Under the pieces are notes generated by a model. The model was given only the letters and a program-made list of their open reading frames with translations, did no database searches and had not been told where the DNA came from. A DNA stretch of 64,000 nt from Streptococcus troglodytae (lineage in GTDB: Bacteria > Bacillota > Bacilli > Lactobacillales > Streptococcaceae): positions 1,116,001 through 1,180,000 of the forward strand of contig NZ_AP014612.1 in assembly GCF_002355215.1 (NCBI RefSeq), in the 5' to 3' direction. The position numbers and the translations under genes were made by a program. This document shows, in pieces, positions 33,551 to 43,105 of the stretch. How positions within the stretch are numbered: the stretch's first letter is position 1; each line of letters begins with the position of its first letter.

Positions 33551-34069
33551 ATGAAATTGACTTATGAGGATAAAGTTCTCATCTATGAACTGAGAAACCA
33601 AGGGTATAGCTTAGAGCAGCTTTCAAATAAATTTGGGATAAAAATTTCTAATCTTAGCTACATGATTAAATTGATTGATCATTACGGAATAGAGATCGTC
33701 AAAAAAAGAAAGAATCGTTACTATTCTCCTGAACTAAAACAAGAAATCATTGATAAAGTTCTTCTTGAAGGTCGTTCACAAATAAGGGTATCTCTAGATT
33801 ATGCTCTTCCAAGTCATGGAATGTTGCCTAATTGGATAGCACAATACAAGAAAAATAGGTATACTATTGTTGATAAAACAAGAGGGAGACCACCTAAAAT
33901 GGGACGTAGGCCAAAGAAGAAATCGGAAGAAATGACAGAGCTAGAGCGACTTCAGAAAGAATTAGAATATCTGAGAGCGGAGAATGCTGTTCTAAAAAAG
34001 TTGAGAGAACTCCGATTGAGGGAAGAAAAAGAGCAAGAAGAAAAACGGAAATTGTCCGAGGATTGGTAA
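33551..34069 (+). CDS. IS3-family transposase OrfA
   Basis: A 172-aa DNA-binding protein with helix-turn-helix stretches ([21 protein letters not shown] near residue 18, a second near residue 75) and a C-terminal leucine-zipper-like coil ([21 protein letters not shown] near residues 133-153). A slippery heptamer AAAAAAG lies at 33994-34000. A -1 shift there leads into an open frame that continues into orfB, the usual way to make the OrfAB transposase. Confidence 0.9.
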   Translation: MKLTYEDKVLIYELRNQGYSLEQLSNKFGIKISNLSYMIKLIDHYGIEIVKKRKNRYYSPELKQEIIDKVLLEGRSQIRVSLDYALPSHGMLPNWIAQYKKNRYTIVDKTRGRPPKMGRRPKKKSEEMTELERLQKELEYLRAENAVLKKLRELRLREEKEQEEKRKLSEDW

Positions 34070-34899
34070 CGGAGTTTTCTTTAGACATTCTTCTAAAGAT
34101 TATTAAGCTCGCTCGTTCAACCTATTATTACCACTTAAAGCAGCTAGATAAAAGCAATAAAGATCATGCTATTAAAGCTGAAATTCAAGCTATTTTTACT
34201 GAGCACAAAGGAAATTATGGTTATCGTCGAATGACTCTTGAATTGAGAAATCGTGGCTTCTTGGTAAATCATAAAAAGGTTCAACGTCTAATGAAAGTTC
34301 TTGGTTTGGAGGCTCGTATTCGTCGCAAACGGAAGTATTCTTCCTACCAAGGAGAGGTGGGCAAAAAAGCAGACAACCTTATTCAACGCCAGTTTGAAGC
34401 ATCAAAACCAATGGAAAAGTGCTACACAGATGTGACAGAATTTGCCATTCCAGCAAGCGGTCAAAAGCTCTATTTGTCACCAGTTTTAGATGGTTTCAAC
34501 AGTGAAATTATTGCTTATAACCTTTCTACGTCACCGAACTTGATACAAGTGAAAGCTATGATAGAACAGGCTTTCACAGAGAAACATTACACAAATACTA
34601 TTCTTCATAGTGACCAGGGCTGGCAATACCAGCATGAATTTTATCATCAATTTTTAGAGAACAAGGGGATTCAGCCGTTCATGTCACGTAAAGGAAACAG
34701 CCCAGATAATGGCATGATGGAATCTTTTTTTGGCATTTTGAAATCCGAAATGTTTTACGGTTATGAGAAGACATTTAAGTCACTTAAGCAATTGGAACAA
34801 GCTATTGTAGACTATATTGATTATTACAACAACAAACGTATTAAGGTAAAACTAAAAGGACTTAGTCCTGTACAGTACAGAACGAAATCCTTTACTTAA
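34063..34899 (+). CDS. IS3-family transposase OrfB, DDE integrase domain
   Basis: A 278-aa catalytic subunit with an HTH_21-type region ([10 protein letters not shown] near residue 48) and the rve integrase domain. The DDE residues are readable: CYTDVTEF near residue 122 (first Asp), [10 protein letters not shown] near residue 184 (second Asp) and the downstream [10 protein letters not shown] (Glu, near residue 226). It overlaps orfA by seven bases in the -1 frame and is intact, so the element may be active. Confidence 0.92.
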   Translation: MVTEFSLDILLKIIKLARSTYYYHLKQLDKSNKDHAIKAEIQAIFTEHKGNYGYRRMTLELRNRGFLVNHKKVQRLMKVLGLEARIRRKRKYSSYQGEVGKKADNLIQRQFEASKPMEKCYTDVTEFAIPASGQKLYLSPVLDGFNSEIIAYNLSTSPNLIQVKAMIEQAFTEKHYTNTILHSDQGWQYQHEFYHQFLENKGIQPFMSRKGNSPDNGMMESFFGILKSEMFYGYEKTFKSLKQLEQAIVDYIDYYNNKRIKVKLKGLSPVQYRTKSFT

Positions 34900-34950
34900 A
34901 TTTTTGTCTAACTTTTTGGGGTCAGTACATAATAACCCTCTTTTCATTTT

Positions 34951-35502
34951 CTATTTCGCATACTGCTGTAACTCTGGGTTAATTGGTGTGTCTGCCATAT
35001 TATTGGCATAATTGCAAAGCGAGGCCAAACTAACACCCAAAACCACATCAAGAGCATTCTCAGGCGTATAACCAACTTCCAAGAAATCAGCAAAAGCTTC
35101 ATCCCCGACACGTCCTTTGGTATTAATAACAGCAATAGTAAATTTTGCTAAGGTATCCAATTTAGGATTATCATCAATCGGAGTTGCATTGCGCAAAGCT
35201 TCCAATAAATTAGGAGACATTTGAATTTGCTTAATCGAAAAAGCTGTATGACCTGCTACACAAAAAGCACAGCCATTGGTTACAGCAGCCGTAATCTGAA
35301 CAACTTCGCGCTCCGTTGGTGTTAATGAATTACGACGATTAATATCTCCTACTGTCCGATAAGTCTCAAGAGCCGCTGGGGCATTAGCCAAAAGACCAAT
35401 AAGATTAGGTATATAGCCGCCATTGTCCCTTTTAATCGTCCGCAGCGTTTCTTTAACTTCCTCAGGTGCAGTTTCAATTGTATGTATGATAAATTTAGAC
35501 AT
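34951..35502 (-). CDS. AhpD-like carboxymuconolactone decarboxylase family protein
   Basis: A 183-aa protein with the family motif NGCAFCVAGHTAFS near residue 87, including the CxxC pair and histidine used by AhpD-type peroxidase reductants. This suggests a redox or peroxide-defence role, by family. The ATG at 35502 follows AAAGGAG; a longer frame to 35616 has no ribosome site. It lies upstream of the acyl-CoA dehydrogenase-like gene, now separated from it by the insertion sequence. Confidence 0.85.
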   Translation of the reverse strand: MSKFIIHTIETAPEEVKETLRTIKRDNGGYIPNLIGLLANAPAALETYRTVGDINRRNSLTPTEREVVQITAAVTNGCAFCVAGHTAFSIKQIQMSPNLLEALRNATPIDDNPKLDTLAKFTIAVINTKGRVGDEAFADFLEVGYTPENALDVVLGVSLASLCNYANNMADTPINPELQQYAK

Positions 35503-35702
35503 AATAGACTCCTTTTTTAGTATTTCTACTATCTTATCATGTCTTACCTTTTTAGGATAATCTATATTTTTTATAGTTAGACATAAGAAAAAATGATAGA
35601 GTTCTTGGATAAACAAAAGATTCCAATTTCAGAGAAGGTACAATCGAAACGCTGAAATATTTTTACATAATTTTATTTATGCAAAAACAACTATAGCTAA
35701 AG

Positions 35703-35738
35703 AAAAAGCCCACTAAGAAAACCTTAGCGGACTTTATT
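35703..35738 (-). terminator. intrinsic terminator after rplL
   Basis: Minus-strand stem GTCCGCTAAGG with CTTAGTGGGC and a following T run, just after the L7/L12 gene. Confidence 0.75.
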
Positions 35739-35766
35739 GTTTGAATAGCTTTAAAACAAGATTCTC

Positions 35767-36135
35767 TTATTTAAGAGTAACAGTTGCTCCAGCTTCTTCG
35801 AGTTTAGCTTTAAGTTCTTCAGCTTCTTCTGCTGCAACACCTTCTTTAAGTACAGATGGTGCGTTATCAACAAGGCCTTTAGCTTCTTTAAGACCTTCGC
35901 CTGTGATTTCACGAACAACTTTGATAACAGCAACTTTCTTGTCACCACCAGCAGTCAATTCGATATCAAATGAATCTTTAGCAGCTGCTTCTTCTCCACC
36001 AGCTGCACCAGCTGCAGCTACAGGAGCAGCTGCAGTTACACCAAATTCTTCTTCGATCGCTTTTACAAGATCGTTAAGCTCAAGGATTGAAGCTTCTTTA
36101 ATTTCAGCAATAATGTTTTCAATGTTCAATGCCAT
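35767..36135 (-). CDS. rplL: 50S ribosomal protein L7/L12
   Basis: A 122-aa acidic stalk protein that recruits translation factors. The N-terminal dimerisation region ([20 protein letters not shown]), the Ala/Gly-rich hinge (about 35-55) and the C-terminal domain ending AGATVTLK are all present. It is downstream of rplJ, with the usual gap. Confidence 0.97.
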   Translation of the reverse strand: MALNIENIIAEIKEASILELNDLVKAIEEEFGVTAAAPVAAAGAAGGEEAAAKDSFDIELTAGGDKKVAVIKVVREITGEGLKEAKGLVDNAPSVLKEGVAAEEAEELKAKLEEAGATVTLK

Positions 36136-36200
36136 TGTTAATTTCCTCCAAAAATAGTTTTTCTTAAATAATTTGTAGCGCTATGCTACTGTTTGAAGAC

Positions 36201-36704
36201 TTAAGCGGCGTCTTCGTCTTTGCTTTCTGCAACAGCTTTGACAGCATATGCAACGTTGCGAACTGGCGCTTGAAGTACAGACAAGAGCATAGAAAGAAGT
36301 CCTTCTCTGTTTGGAAGTGCTGCGAGAGCTTGAATTTCTTCTTTTGTAGAAACAGCACCTTCAATTGCACCGCCTTTGATTTCAAGTGTTTCAGCATCTT
36401 TAGCAAAATCGTTAATAATTTTAGCTGGTGCCACAACATCTTCATTTGAAAATGCAACAGCTGATGGTCCAGTAAAGATATCATCGAATCCTTCAAGACC
36501 AGCTTTTTCAGCAGCACGGCGTAAGATTGAATTCTTGATAACTTTGAATTCAACAGCACTTTCACGCAAGTTACGACGAAGAACAGTATCTTGTTCTACT
36601 GTGAGACCGCGTGAGTCAACAACGACGATACTTGCAGCTGCTTTCATTTTCTCAGCAACAGCATCAACTAATTCTGCTTTTTTAGCAATACTTGCTTCAC
36701 TCAT
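36201..36704 (-). CDS. rplJ: 50S ribosomal protein L10
   Basis: The 167-aa L10 base of the ribosomal stalk. The N-terminal region [20 protein letters not shown] and the C-terminal helix that binds L7/L12 dimers are clear. An L10 leader lies upstream, so autogenous control by L10 is expected. Confidence 0.97.
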   Translation of the reverse strand: MSEASIAKKAELVDAVAEKMKAAASIVVVDSRGLTVEQDTVLRRNLRESAVEFKVIKNSILRRAAEKAGLEGFDDIFTGPSAVAFSNEDVVAPAKIINDFAKDAETLEIKGGAIEGAVSTKEEIQALAALPNREGLLSMLLSVLQAPVRNVAYAVKAVAESKDEDAA

Positions 36705-36739
36705 CAGTGTTTAACCTCCGTTTTTATTTTTGGCTGAAT

Positions 36740-36855
36740 GCAATAAAAAATCGCACCCAAACCCAGACACGAAAGTACAATACGTTTTTCAGTTTACGTT
36801 TTGTGCCTCGGCAGGAATATTATGAGCATGCTCCCCTGCTGTCTTAGGTCAGTTT
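36740..36855 (-). ncRNA. ribosomal protein L10 leader
   Basis: The minus strand carries the Firmicute L10 leader pattern: GCCGAGGCACAAAAC, then GTGTCTGGGTTTGGGTGCGA and a T-rich end. It forms hairpins that L10 binds to repress its own operon. Recognised by sequence and position. Confidence 0.8.
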
Positions 36856-36871
36856 TTTCAAAACCTTTATC

Positions 36872-36899
36872 ATCATAACATATTATTTGAAGAAGTCAA
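36872..36899 (-). promoter_or_regulatory. rplJL promoter
   Basis: Minus strand TTGACT (36894-36899), 16-base spacer, TATGAT (36872-36877), immediately upstream of the L10 leader. Confidence 0.7.
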
Positions 36900-36957
36900 G
36901 TTATTAAGACAATGTAAGAAGAATTTTAAATTATTTTTATTATATAATACATTTTTC

Positions 36958-36986
36958 TTGATATATAATAATGTTGGTGTTATAAT
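36958..36986 (+). promoter_or_regulatory. clpL promoter candidate
   Basis: TTGATA at 36958-36963, a 17-base spacer and TATAAT at 36981-36986 fit a vegetative promoter. It gives a leader of roughly 110 bases before clpL. A second TATAAT lies at 37057-37062. No CIRCE or clear CtsR box was seen. Confidence 0.6.
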
Positions 36987-36992
36987 ATAGAC

Positions 36993-37072
36993 AAATAGTT
37001 GATTAAGCTTCTATATCAGTACCTGAAAATTATTTTCTTTCACTAAACTGTTATAGTATAATCGACTATTTA
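36993..37072 (+). repeat. inverted repeat in the clpL leader
   Basis: AAATAGTTGATTA (36993-37005) and TAATCGACTATTT (37059-37071) are inverted copies with one mismatch, about 53 bases apart, within the predicted leader. They could be operator half-sites or a long stem in the RNA. Confidence 0.45.
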
Positions 37073-37100
37073 TAATAATTTAAAAAAGAGGTAATAAATT

Positions 37101-39206
37101 ATGGCAAATTTTAATGGACGCGATCCTTTTGGAAATATGGACGATATTTTTAATCAATTAATGGGCAATATGGGAGGATACAACTCTGAAAACCGCCGAT
37201 ACCTGATTAACGGTCGTGAAGTAAGTCCCGAAGAATTCGCACAATACAGACAAACAGGTAAGCTTCCTGGTAATCCAGAAATACAGCAAGCTCAATCTGC
37301 TGCTAGAACTCCAAAAGAAGACAGTATCTTGGCTAAGCTTGGTAACAATTTAACTGAAGAAGCCAGACAAGGCAACCTTGATCCTGTTATCGGACGGAAT
37401 AAAGAAATTCAAGAAACTGCTGAGATCTTGGCTCGACGGACCAAAAATAATCCTGTTCTGGTCGGTGATGCCGGTGTTGGTAAAACAGCTGTCGTTGAAG
37501 GCTTAGCACAAGCTATTGTTAACGGTGATGTTCCTGCTAGTATTAAGAATAAGGAAATTATTTCTATTGATATTTCAGGATTAGAAGCTGGTACACAATA
37601 CCGCGGTGCTTTCGAAGAAAACATTCAAAACTTGGTTAAAGAAGTCAAGGAAGCTGGCAATATCATCCTCTTCTTTGATGAAATTCATCAAATTTTAGGT
37701 GCTGGTTCAACTGGTGGTGACAGTGGTTCTAAAGGCTTAGCAGACATTATCAAACCTGCTTTATCTCGCGGTGAATTGACTGTTATCGGTGCTACTACGC
37801 AAGATGAATACCGCAATACCATTATGAAAAACGCTGCATTGGCCCGTCGTTTCAACGAAGTCAAAGTGAATGCACCTTCCGCTGAGGATACTTATGAAAT
37901 TTTACAAGGTATTTCAGCTCTCTACGAACAACATCATAATGTGATTTTGCCTAAGGGAGTTTTAAAGGCTGCTGTTGACTTATCTGTACAATACATTCCG
38001 CAACGCAGTCTGCCTGATAAGGCTATTGACCTTGTTGACATGACAGCTGCTCATTTGGCTGCCCAACATCCGGCAACTGATGTTAAGACACTTGAAAAAG
38101 AAATTCAAGCTGAAAAAGATAAACAACAAGCTGCTGCTGAAAAAGAAGATTATGAGAAAGCTCTTAAATCAAAAACTAAGATTGATAAACTGCAAGCACA
38201 AATTGACAATCATACTGAAGGGCAAAAGGTCACTGCCACTATCAACGATGTGGCTGAGGCAGTTGAACGTTTGACAGGTATCCCTGTTTCGCAAATGGGA
38301 AGCAGTGACATTGAACGTCTAAAAGAAATGAATTCTCGTCTCAAAGGTAAAGTTATTGGTCAAGATGAAGCTGTTGAAGCTGTTTCACGCGCTATTCGCC
38401 GTAACCGTGCTGGTTTTGATGAAGGAAATCGCCCAATCGGCAGTTTCCTCTTTGTCGGACCTACTGGTGTTGGTAAAACAGAATTAGCTAAGCAGTTAGC
38501 CTTGGATATGTTTGGTTCTAAAGACTCTATTATCCGTCTTGATATGTCAGAGTACAGTGATCGTACGGCTGTTTCCAAATTGATTGGTACTACTGCTGGT
38601 TATGTTGGCTATGATGATAACAGCAATACATTGACTGAACGTGTTCGCCGCAATCCTTATTCTATTGTTTTACTTGATGAAATTGAAAAGGCTGACTCTC
38701 AAGTCATCACTCTTCTCCTTCAAGTATTGGATGATGGTCGTTTGACAGACGGACAAGGTAATACCATTAACTTTAAGAATACCGTGATTATTGCAACTTC
38801 TAATGCTGGTTTTGGTAATGAAGCATTAACTGGTCAGGAAGATAAAGATATGAAGATCATGGATCGCATTGCTCCTTACTTCCGCCCCGAATTTTTAAAC
38901 CGTTTCAATGCAGTCATTGAATTCTCTCACTTAAGCAAAGAAGACTTGGATGAAATCGTTAATCTTATGCTGTCTGAAGTAAATACCACGCTTGCTAAGA
39001 AAGGAATTGATCTTGTTGTCAGTGACAGTGCCAAGGCGCACTTGATTGAAGAAGGTTATGATGAAGCAATGGGTGTTCGTCCATTACGCCGAGTTATTGA
39101 GCAAGAAATTCGTGATAAAGTAACTGATTTCTATCTTGATCATACAGATGTTAAACATCTCAAAGCTGATATGCAAAATGACAAATTAGTTATTGAAGAA
39201 GCTTAA
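37101..39206 (+). CDS. clpL: Clp-family ATPase ClpL
   Basis: A 701-aa stress chaperone of the Hsp100 family. There are two AAA+ modules, with Walker A GDAGVGKT near residue 121 and GPTGVGKT near residue 450. Between them is a coiled-coil segment (about 330-375) much shorter than that of ClpB. The N-terminus is Gly/Asn/Met-rich rather than the ClpC N-domain, matching streptococcal ClpL. It lacks an obvious ClpP-docking loop by eye. It has its own promoter. Confidence 0.92.
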   Translation: MANFNGRDPFGNMDDIFNQLMGNMGGYNSENRRYLINGREVSPEEFAQYRQTGKLPGNPEIQQAQSAARTPKEDSILAKLGNNLTEEARQGNLDPVIGRNKEIQETAEILARRTKNNPVLVGDAGVGKTAVVEGLAQAIVNGDVPASIKNKEIISIDISGLEAGTQYRGAFEENIQNLVKEVKEAGNIILFFDEIHQILGAGSTGGDSGSKGLADIIKPALSRGELTVIGATTQDEYRNTIMKNAALARRFNEVKVNAPSAEDTYEILQGISALYEQHHNVILPKGVLKAAVDLSVQYIPQRSLPDKAIDLVDMTAAHLAAQHPATDVKTLEKEIQAEKDKQQAAAEKEDYEKALKSKTKIDKLQAQIDNHTEGQKVTATINDVAEAVERLTGIPVSQMGSSDIERLKEMNSRLKGKVIGQDEAVEAVSRAIRRNRAGFDEGNRPIGSFLFVGPTGVGKTELAKQLALDMFGSKDSIIRLDMSEYSDRTAVSKLIGTTAGYVGYDDNSNTLTERVRRNPYSIVLLDEIEKADSQVITLLLQVLDDGRLTDGQGNTINFKNTVIIATSNAGFGNEALTGQEDKDMKIMDRIAPYFRPEFLNRFNAVIEFSHLSKEDLDEIVNLMLSEVNTTLAKKGIDLVVSDSAKAHLIEEGYDEAMGVRPLRRVIEQEIRDKVTDFYLDHTDVKHLKADMQNDKLVIEEA

Positions 39207-39219
39207 TTCTATACAATTT

Positions 39220-39254
39220 GAGAGGCTAAAACCAATGTTTTAGCCTCTCTTTTG
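39220..39254. terminator. bidirectional terminator between clpL and the ECF gene
   Basis: A 13-base perfect stem (GAGAGGCTAAAAC with its complement) and a T run serve the convergent genes. The stem includes the stop codon of the ECF S-component gene. Confidence 0.85.
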
Positions 39255-39798
39255 CTTTTTTGAAATTATTTTTTACCTTGGACAATCTTTTAAAAATGGG
39301 ATAGAGTATGGGAACAGCTACAACGGTAACAATCGAAGTTCCAAAAGTACCTGTGATTTTAGCCAAGGCTCCCGTCATTGCTGGAAGTAGAGTCAAGCCA
39401 CCAATGAAACTGTTAATCAGCGTATATTTAAAAAGATTGAGGATAATCTTTGTCACTGCAGCAATAAGACCAACAGTAAAAATAGTCGCCGGCTTATCAT
39501 TAGCTTTCATCGCTTTCTCATAGACTAAATGCAAAACATAGCAAACAAGCAGTGATTCTAAAATAGTTATCCAAACTTCTGCCGCATAACCATTGAAAAT
39601 ATCAAAAAGTCCCAAACCAAGTGCAGCTGCTAAAGCGCCAAAACCTGAACCAAAAACAAGAATAGCGATAACCACTAAGGCATTGCCCAAATGAACAAAC
39701 TGCGGTCCCACCTGAATACGCAGAAATTGGACAGTGACTAAAATCAAAGCTGCAAATAAACTCACTTCTATCAAACGACGTAATTTTTGTTTTTTCAT
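39226..39798 (-). CDS. ECF transporter S component, probably vitamin B6
   Basis: A 190-aa membrane protein with about six hydrophobic segments and the S-component look (RRLIEVSLFAALILVTVQFLR start, FGSGFGALAAALGLGLFDI near residue 48). Such proteins bind a vitamin and share an energy-coupling module encoded elsewhere. The four-base overlap with a pyridoxine-family kinase gene suggests vitamin B6 as substrate (PdxU type); this is inference from context. Confidence 0.75.
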   Translation of the reverse strand: MKKQKLRRLIEVSLFAALILVTVQFLRIQVGPQFVHLGNALVVIAILVFGSGFGALAAALGLGLFDIFNGYAAEVWITILESLLVCYVLHLVYEKAMKANDKPATIFTVGLIAAVTKIILNLFKYTLINSFIGGLTLLPAMTGALAKITGTFGTSIVTVVAVPILYPIFKRLSKVKNNFKKAKERLKHWF

Positions 39799-40646
39799 TT
39801 TTTCTCCTCTAATAATAATTGATAATTCTTTATTAAATCAAGTAAATGCGGTTCATAACAAAGTCCATATCTTAAATCTCTTTCTAATGCTAGGGTCGTC
39901 ACCATGACTTCATTCAAAAAATCCAAAGCAAGGCGACCAGATTTCTCAAGAGAAATTCCTCTAAAATAAGCAGAAGACAGGATTGCTGTTAATATGTCTC
40001 CTGTACCATAAAAATGTTGTGGATAACGTTTAGCCATCAAGTAGCTCATTTTGTCTTTTGTACGGTCATAAATGGCTAAACCAATCTTATCTGCTTCAAA
40101 AGTAACACCTGTTAAAACAATATAAGAAGGGCCTAAAGCCGCTAATTTTTTTAACAGTCTTTCGACTTGACTAGGCTGATAATCCTCCTCCAAATAAGCT
40201 GTTTTTGTTAAAAAAGCAGCTTCAGTTAAATTGGGAATAATAACGTCAGCTTTTTGGCATAGTCGTCGCATATGATTAGCATGGTCTTGATCAAATCCCT
40301 GATAAAAACAGCCATTATCTCCCATAATAGGATCTACAAATAAAGGCAGCTGTTTTGCCCTTGCAAATTCTAAGAGCAAGTCTATTTGCTGACTATTCTT
40401 GAGATAGCCAGTTACCAGACCATCAAAAGCGATTCCTAAATTCTGCCACTGGGCTAAAAAGCCTGTCATACCTACTGTATAATCATCTATACGAAGCTGT
40501 TTGAAACCAGCAGTATGTGATGATAAGAGCACTGTTGGTAAAATGGCTGTTTCTACTTGGCAAGCAGCCATAAGAGGCAGACTGCTGGCTAACGCAACCT
40601 TGCCAAGTCCCGGTAAATCATTGGCGACAAGTAAACGCGGTAACAT
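39795..40646 (-). CDS. pdxK: pyridoxal/pyridoxine kinase
   Basis: A 283-aa ribokinase-fold enzyme that phosphorylates B6 vitamers. VANDLPGLGKVAL at the N-terminus, DPIMGDNG near residue 103 and the catalytic motif HFYGTGDILTAIL near residue 212, including the base aspartate in GTGD, are visible. It is transcribed with the ECF S component and divergent from a MocR-type regulator that binds pyridoxal phosphate, together a salvage unit. Confidence 0.85.
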   Translation of the reverse strand: MLPRLLVANDLPGLGKVALASSLPLMAACQVETAILPTVLLSSHTAGFKQLRIDDYTVGMTGFLAQWQNLGIAFDGLVTGYLKNSQQIDLLLEFARAKQLPLFVDPIMGDNGCFYQGFDQDHANHMRRLCQKADVIIPNLTEAAFLTKTAYLEEDYQPSQVERLLKKLAALGPSYIVLTGVTFEADKIGLAIYDRTKDKMSYLMAKRYPQHFYGTGDILTAILSSAYFRGISLEKSGRLALDFLNEVMVTTLALERDLRYGLCYEPHLLDLIKNYQLLLEEKK

Positions 40647-40743
40647 ATAAACTCCTTAATGCATTTTTCAAAATGATAAAAATATTGTAAGAAATTTCAA
40701 AATAGAGTACAATAGAAAGAAATTTAAACTGTATGGGGACAAA

Positions 40744-42006
40744 ATGGTTAGTAAATATCATGAAATTATTTCAAATATTATACAGCAAATTGAAGATGGC
40801 CAATTAAAACGCGGTAATAAACTGCCTTCTATTCGTCAACTGAGCCAAGATTTTCACTGCAGCAAAGATACTGTCCAAAAAGCTTTGTCAGAATTGAAAT
40901 ATCAAAAGTATATTTATCCTATCCTCAAAAGCGGTTATTACGTTTTTGAGGATAATCATGAAGAAGAGATCCTACCTCCAATCTCTCCTTCTAATTACCA
41001 CAATATTGCTTATGAAGATTTTAGAACCTGCATGAATGAGACTTTAGTTGGGCGAGAAGATTATCTCTTCAATTACTATCATCAAGAAGAAGGATTGGAA
41101 GAGCTGACGCAATCTTTACAGGCGCTTTTCGTAGACGAAGCCATTTACAGCAAAAAAGAAAATATCGTTGTCACTTCTGGCAGCCAACAAGCCCTTTACA
41201 TCCTATCACAGATGACCTTTCCCAATCAAAAAGAGACTATTTTGCTGGAACAGCCGACCTACCATCGCATGAACACCTTGGTTAAATCGCAAAATCTTCC
41301 CTACTTAACTATCAAAAGGGATTTTAACGGACTTGATTTTAATCAACTAGAGGAGATTTTTAAACAAGAAAAGATTAAGTTCTTTTATACTATTCCGCGT
41401 CTGTCTAACCCTTTGGGCTTGTCATACAGTCACAAAGAAAAACAAACTTTGGTAGAATTAGCTCATAAATACGATGTCTACATTATTGAAGATGACTATA
41501 TGGCGGATTTTGACAGAGTCAGCAATGTTTCTTTACATTACTTAGATACCAACGATCGGATTATTTATTTAAAATCGTTTTCTATGTCGCTTTTTCCTGC
41601 TTTACGTTTAGGAGGTTTAATCCTTCCTAAGAAACTCTTGAAAAAGTTTCTTGATTATAAAAATCTGATTGATTACGATACCAATCTTATCATGCAAAAG
41701 GCACTCTCTTTGTATATCGATAATGGTATGTTTGCTAAAAATAAGAAACGTCTCAAACAAATGTATTATCAAAAAACATTTGAGTTAGAAAAAGAATTTT
41801 CAACTTTCACTCTTAATCTTCCTCATCATATTTTCCAAGATTCCTTGATATTACAATTACCAACTAAAGTTAACCTTGCTCCTTTAAAATATAGACTCCA
41901 TTCGCCTAATTTTTTGGAAAAAAATTATATTAATACTTGCCCTTACCACTTTATTCAGCTGCAAGCAGGAGAAAACTGGCAGGATTTGCTAACTATTTTA
42001 GAGTAA
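40744..42006 (+). CDS. MocR-family GntR/aminotransferase regulator
   Basis: A 420-aa regulator with an N-terminal GntR winged helix (about 1-70, GNKLPSIRQLSQDFHCSKDTVQKAL) joined to a fold-type I aminotransferase-like domain. The segment IIYLKSFSMSLFPALRLG near residue 275 holds the lysine expected to bind pyridoxal phosphate. It is divergent from pdxK with about 100 bases between, so control of B6 salvage by PLP level is likely. It resembles PdxR in layout; the target is inferred. Confidence 0.85.
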   Translation: MVSKYHEIISNIIQQIEDGQLKRGNKLPSIRQLSQDFHCSKDTVQKALSELKYQKYIYPILKSGYYVFEDNHEEEILPPISPSNYHNIAYEDFRTCMNETLVGREDYLFNYYHQEEGLEELTQSLQALFVDEAIYSKKENIVVTSGSQQALYILSQMTFPNQKETILLEQPTYHRMNTLVKSQNLPYLTIKRDFNGLDFNQLEEIFKQEKIKFFYTIPRLSNPLGLSYSHKEKQTLVELAHKYDVYIIEDDYMADFDRVSNVSLHYLDTNDRIIYLKSFSMSLFPALRLGGLILPKKLLKKFLDYKNLIDYDTNLIMQKALSLYIDNGMFAKNKKRLKQMYYQKTFELEKEFSTFTLNLPHHIFQDSLILQLPTKVNLAPLKYRLHSPNFLEKNYINTCPYHFIQLQAGENWQDLLTILE

Positions 42007-42145
42007 AAATACAGACTAGAACAATCATTCCAGCCTGTATTTTTCGATAGCTTAAAAGTACTATAGCTATAGCTCTTTGATGAGAATTTAATCTTACTTT
42101 ATTTTAAAACAATCCACCATAACCTTTAAATTCTCTGTCAATTGC

Positions 42146-43096
42146 TCATCCTCTCAGACCTCTGCTTAAACTTTCAATATCACTTGGTCTCGTACGACAG
42201 CAACCACCCACTACTTTGGCACCGAATGTATGCCAAATTTTAGTATTTTCTAAAAGCGTATGTGATATATCAGCAGATTGTGTCCACATTTGGTGTTGAC
42301 CATCATAGACCTCACCAGAATTAGGATAAGTCACTAAAGGTTTATCTGTTATATTGGCAATCTTTTTCAAAAGACTGCTGTACACTGACGGTGAGCTGCA
42401 ATTAATACCTAAAGCCAGAATTTGCGGCACCTTATCAATCAGTTCAGCCACTTCTTCTATGGCCGTTCCGTCAGAAATCGTAGTGCCATTTTGAGCTGTA
42501 AAACTCATATAAGCTTCTACAGACGGAAATTCTTCCTGTAAAAGTTCAACCAAGGCCTGTGTTTCTAGGAAATTTGGAATAGTCTCAAGCGCTAATAAAT
42601 CAATACCCTTACCAACTAAGATTTTAATACGTGACCTATGAAAATCTTTAAGAGCTTCCTTATCAAGCTGACCATAATTCCCTGTATATTCAGAACCATC
42701 AGCTAAATAAGCCGCATAAGGGCCAACATCACCACTAATTAAAGGATAGGGCCGATCTTGTTTTTCTTTTTCACTTAGCTCTTGCCAAACTTTTTCTCTG
42801 GCATTTTTAGCTAAACTAACTGTCAAAGCAATCGTTTTTTCAGCCTCTTCCTGACTTAAACCATAGTCACATAATCCTTGGAGACTGGCTTGATAACTAG
42901 ATGTGGTTACAATATCAGAACCTGAACGTAAATAAGTTTCATGAATCGTTTGAATGATACTTGGATTTTCCAAAAGGTATTTGGCCGACCATAGTTTGCC
43001 TGAAACATCATAACCCAAAAATTCCAATTCTGTTCCCAAAGCACCGTGTAAAATAAGATAGTCTTCTTGATTTAATAATGTTTTGAAACGTCCCAT
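42146..43096 (-). CDS. mmuM: homocysteine S-methyltransferase
   Basis: Uses S-methylmethionine to methylate homocysteine to methionine. The 316-aa protein has LILHGALGTELE at the N-terminus and the zinc cysteines in GINCSSPS near residue 234 and VVGGCCRTRP near residue 299. It follows the permease mmuP by nine bases, so uptake and use of S-methylmethionine are linked. Confidence 0.93.
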   Translation of the reverse strand: MGRFKTLLNQEDYLILHGALGTELEFLGYDVSGKLWSAKYLLENPSIIQTIHETYLRSGSDIVTTSSYQASLQGLCDYGLSQEEAEKTIALTVSLAKNAREKVWQELSEKEKQDRPYPLISGDVGPYAAYLADGSEYTGNYGQLDKEALKDFHRSRIKILVGKGIDLLALETIPNFLETQALVELLQEEFPSVEAYMSFTAQNGTTISDGTAIEEVAELIDKVPQILALGINCSSPSVYSSLLKKIANITDKPLVTYPNSGEVYDGQHQMWTQSADISHTLLENTKIWHTFGAKVVGGCCRTRPSDIESLSRGLRG

Positions 43097-43105
43097 ATGA
43101 TCTCC

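Larger units (their letters stand above)
33496..34929 (+). mobile_element. IS3-family (IS150-type) insertion sequence
   Basis: A complete element of about 1434 bases. The ends are imperfect inverted repeats: left TGAACTGCACCCCAAAAGTT, right (reverse complement) TGTACTGACCCCAAAAAGTT. The three bases TAA lie on both sides (33493-33495 and 34930-34932), a 3-bp target duplication typical of IS3. It contains overlapping orfA and orfB. It may correspond to ISSmu1; this is from memory. Insertion is exactly at the start of the acyl-CoA dehydrogenase-like gene. Confidence 0.9.

Noticed and set aside
35741-36157. Plus-strand frame opposite rplL
   Set aside because: Ser/Ala-rich antisense of the L7/L12 gene; a compositional shadow.
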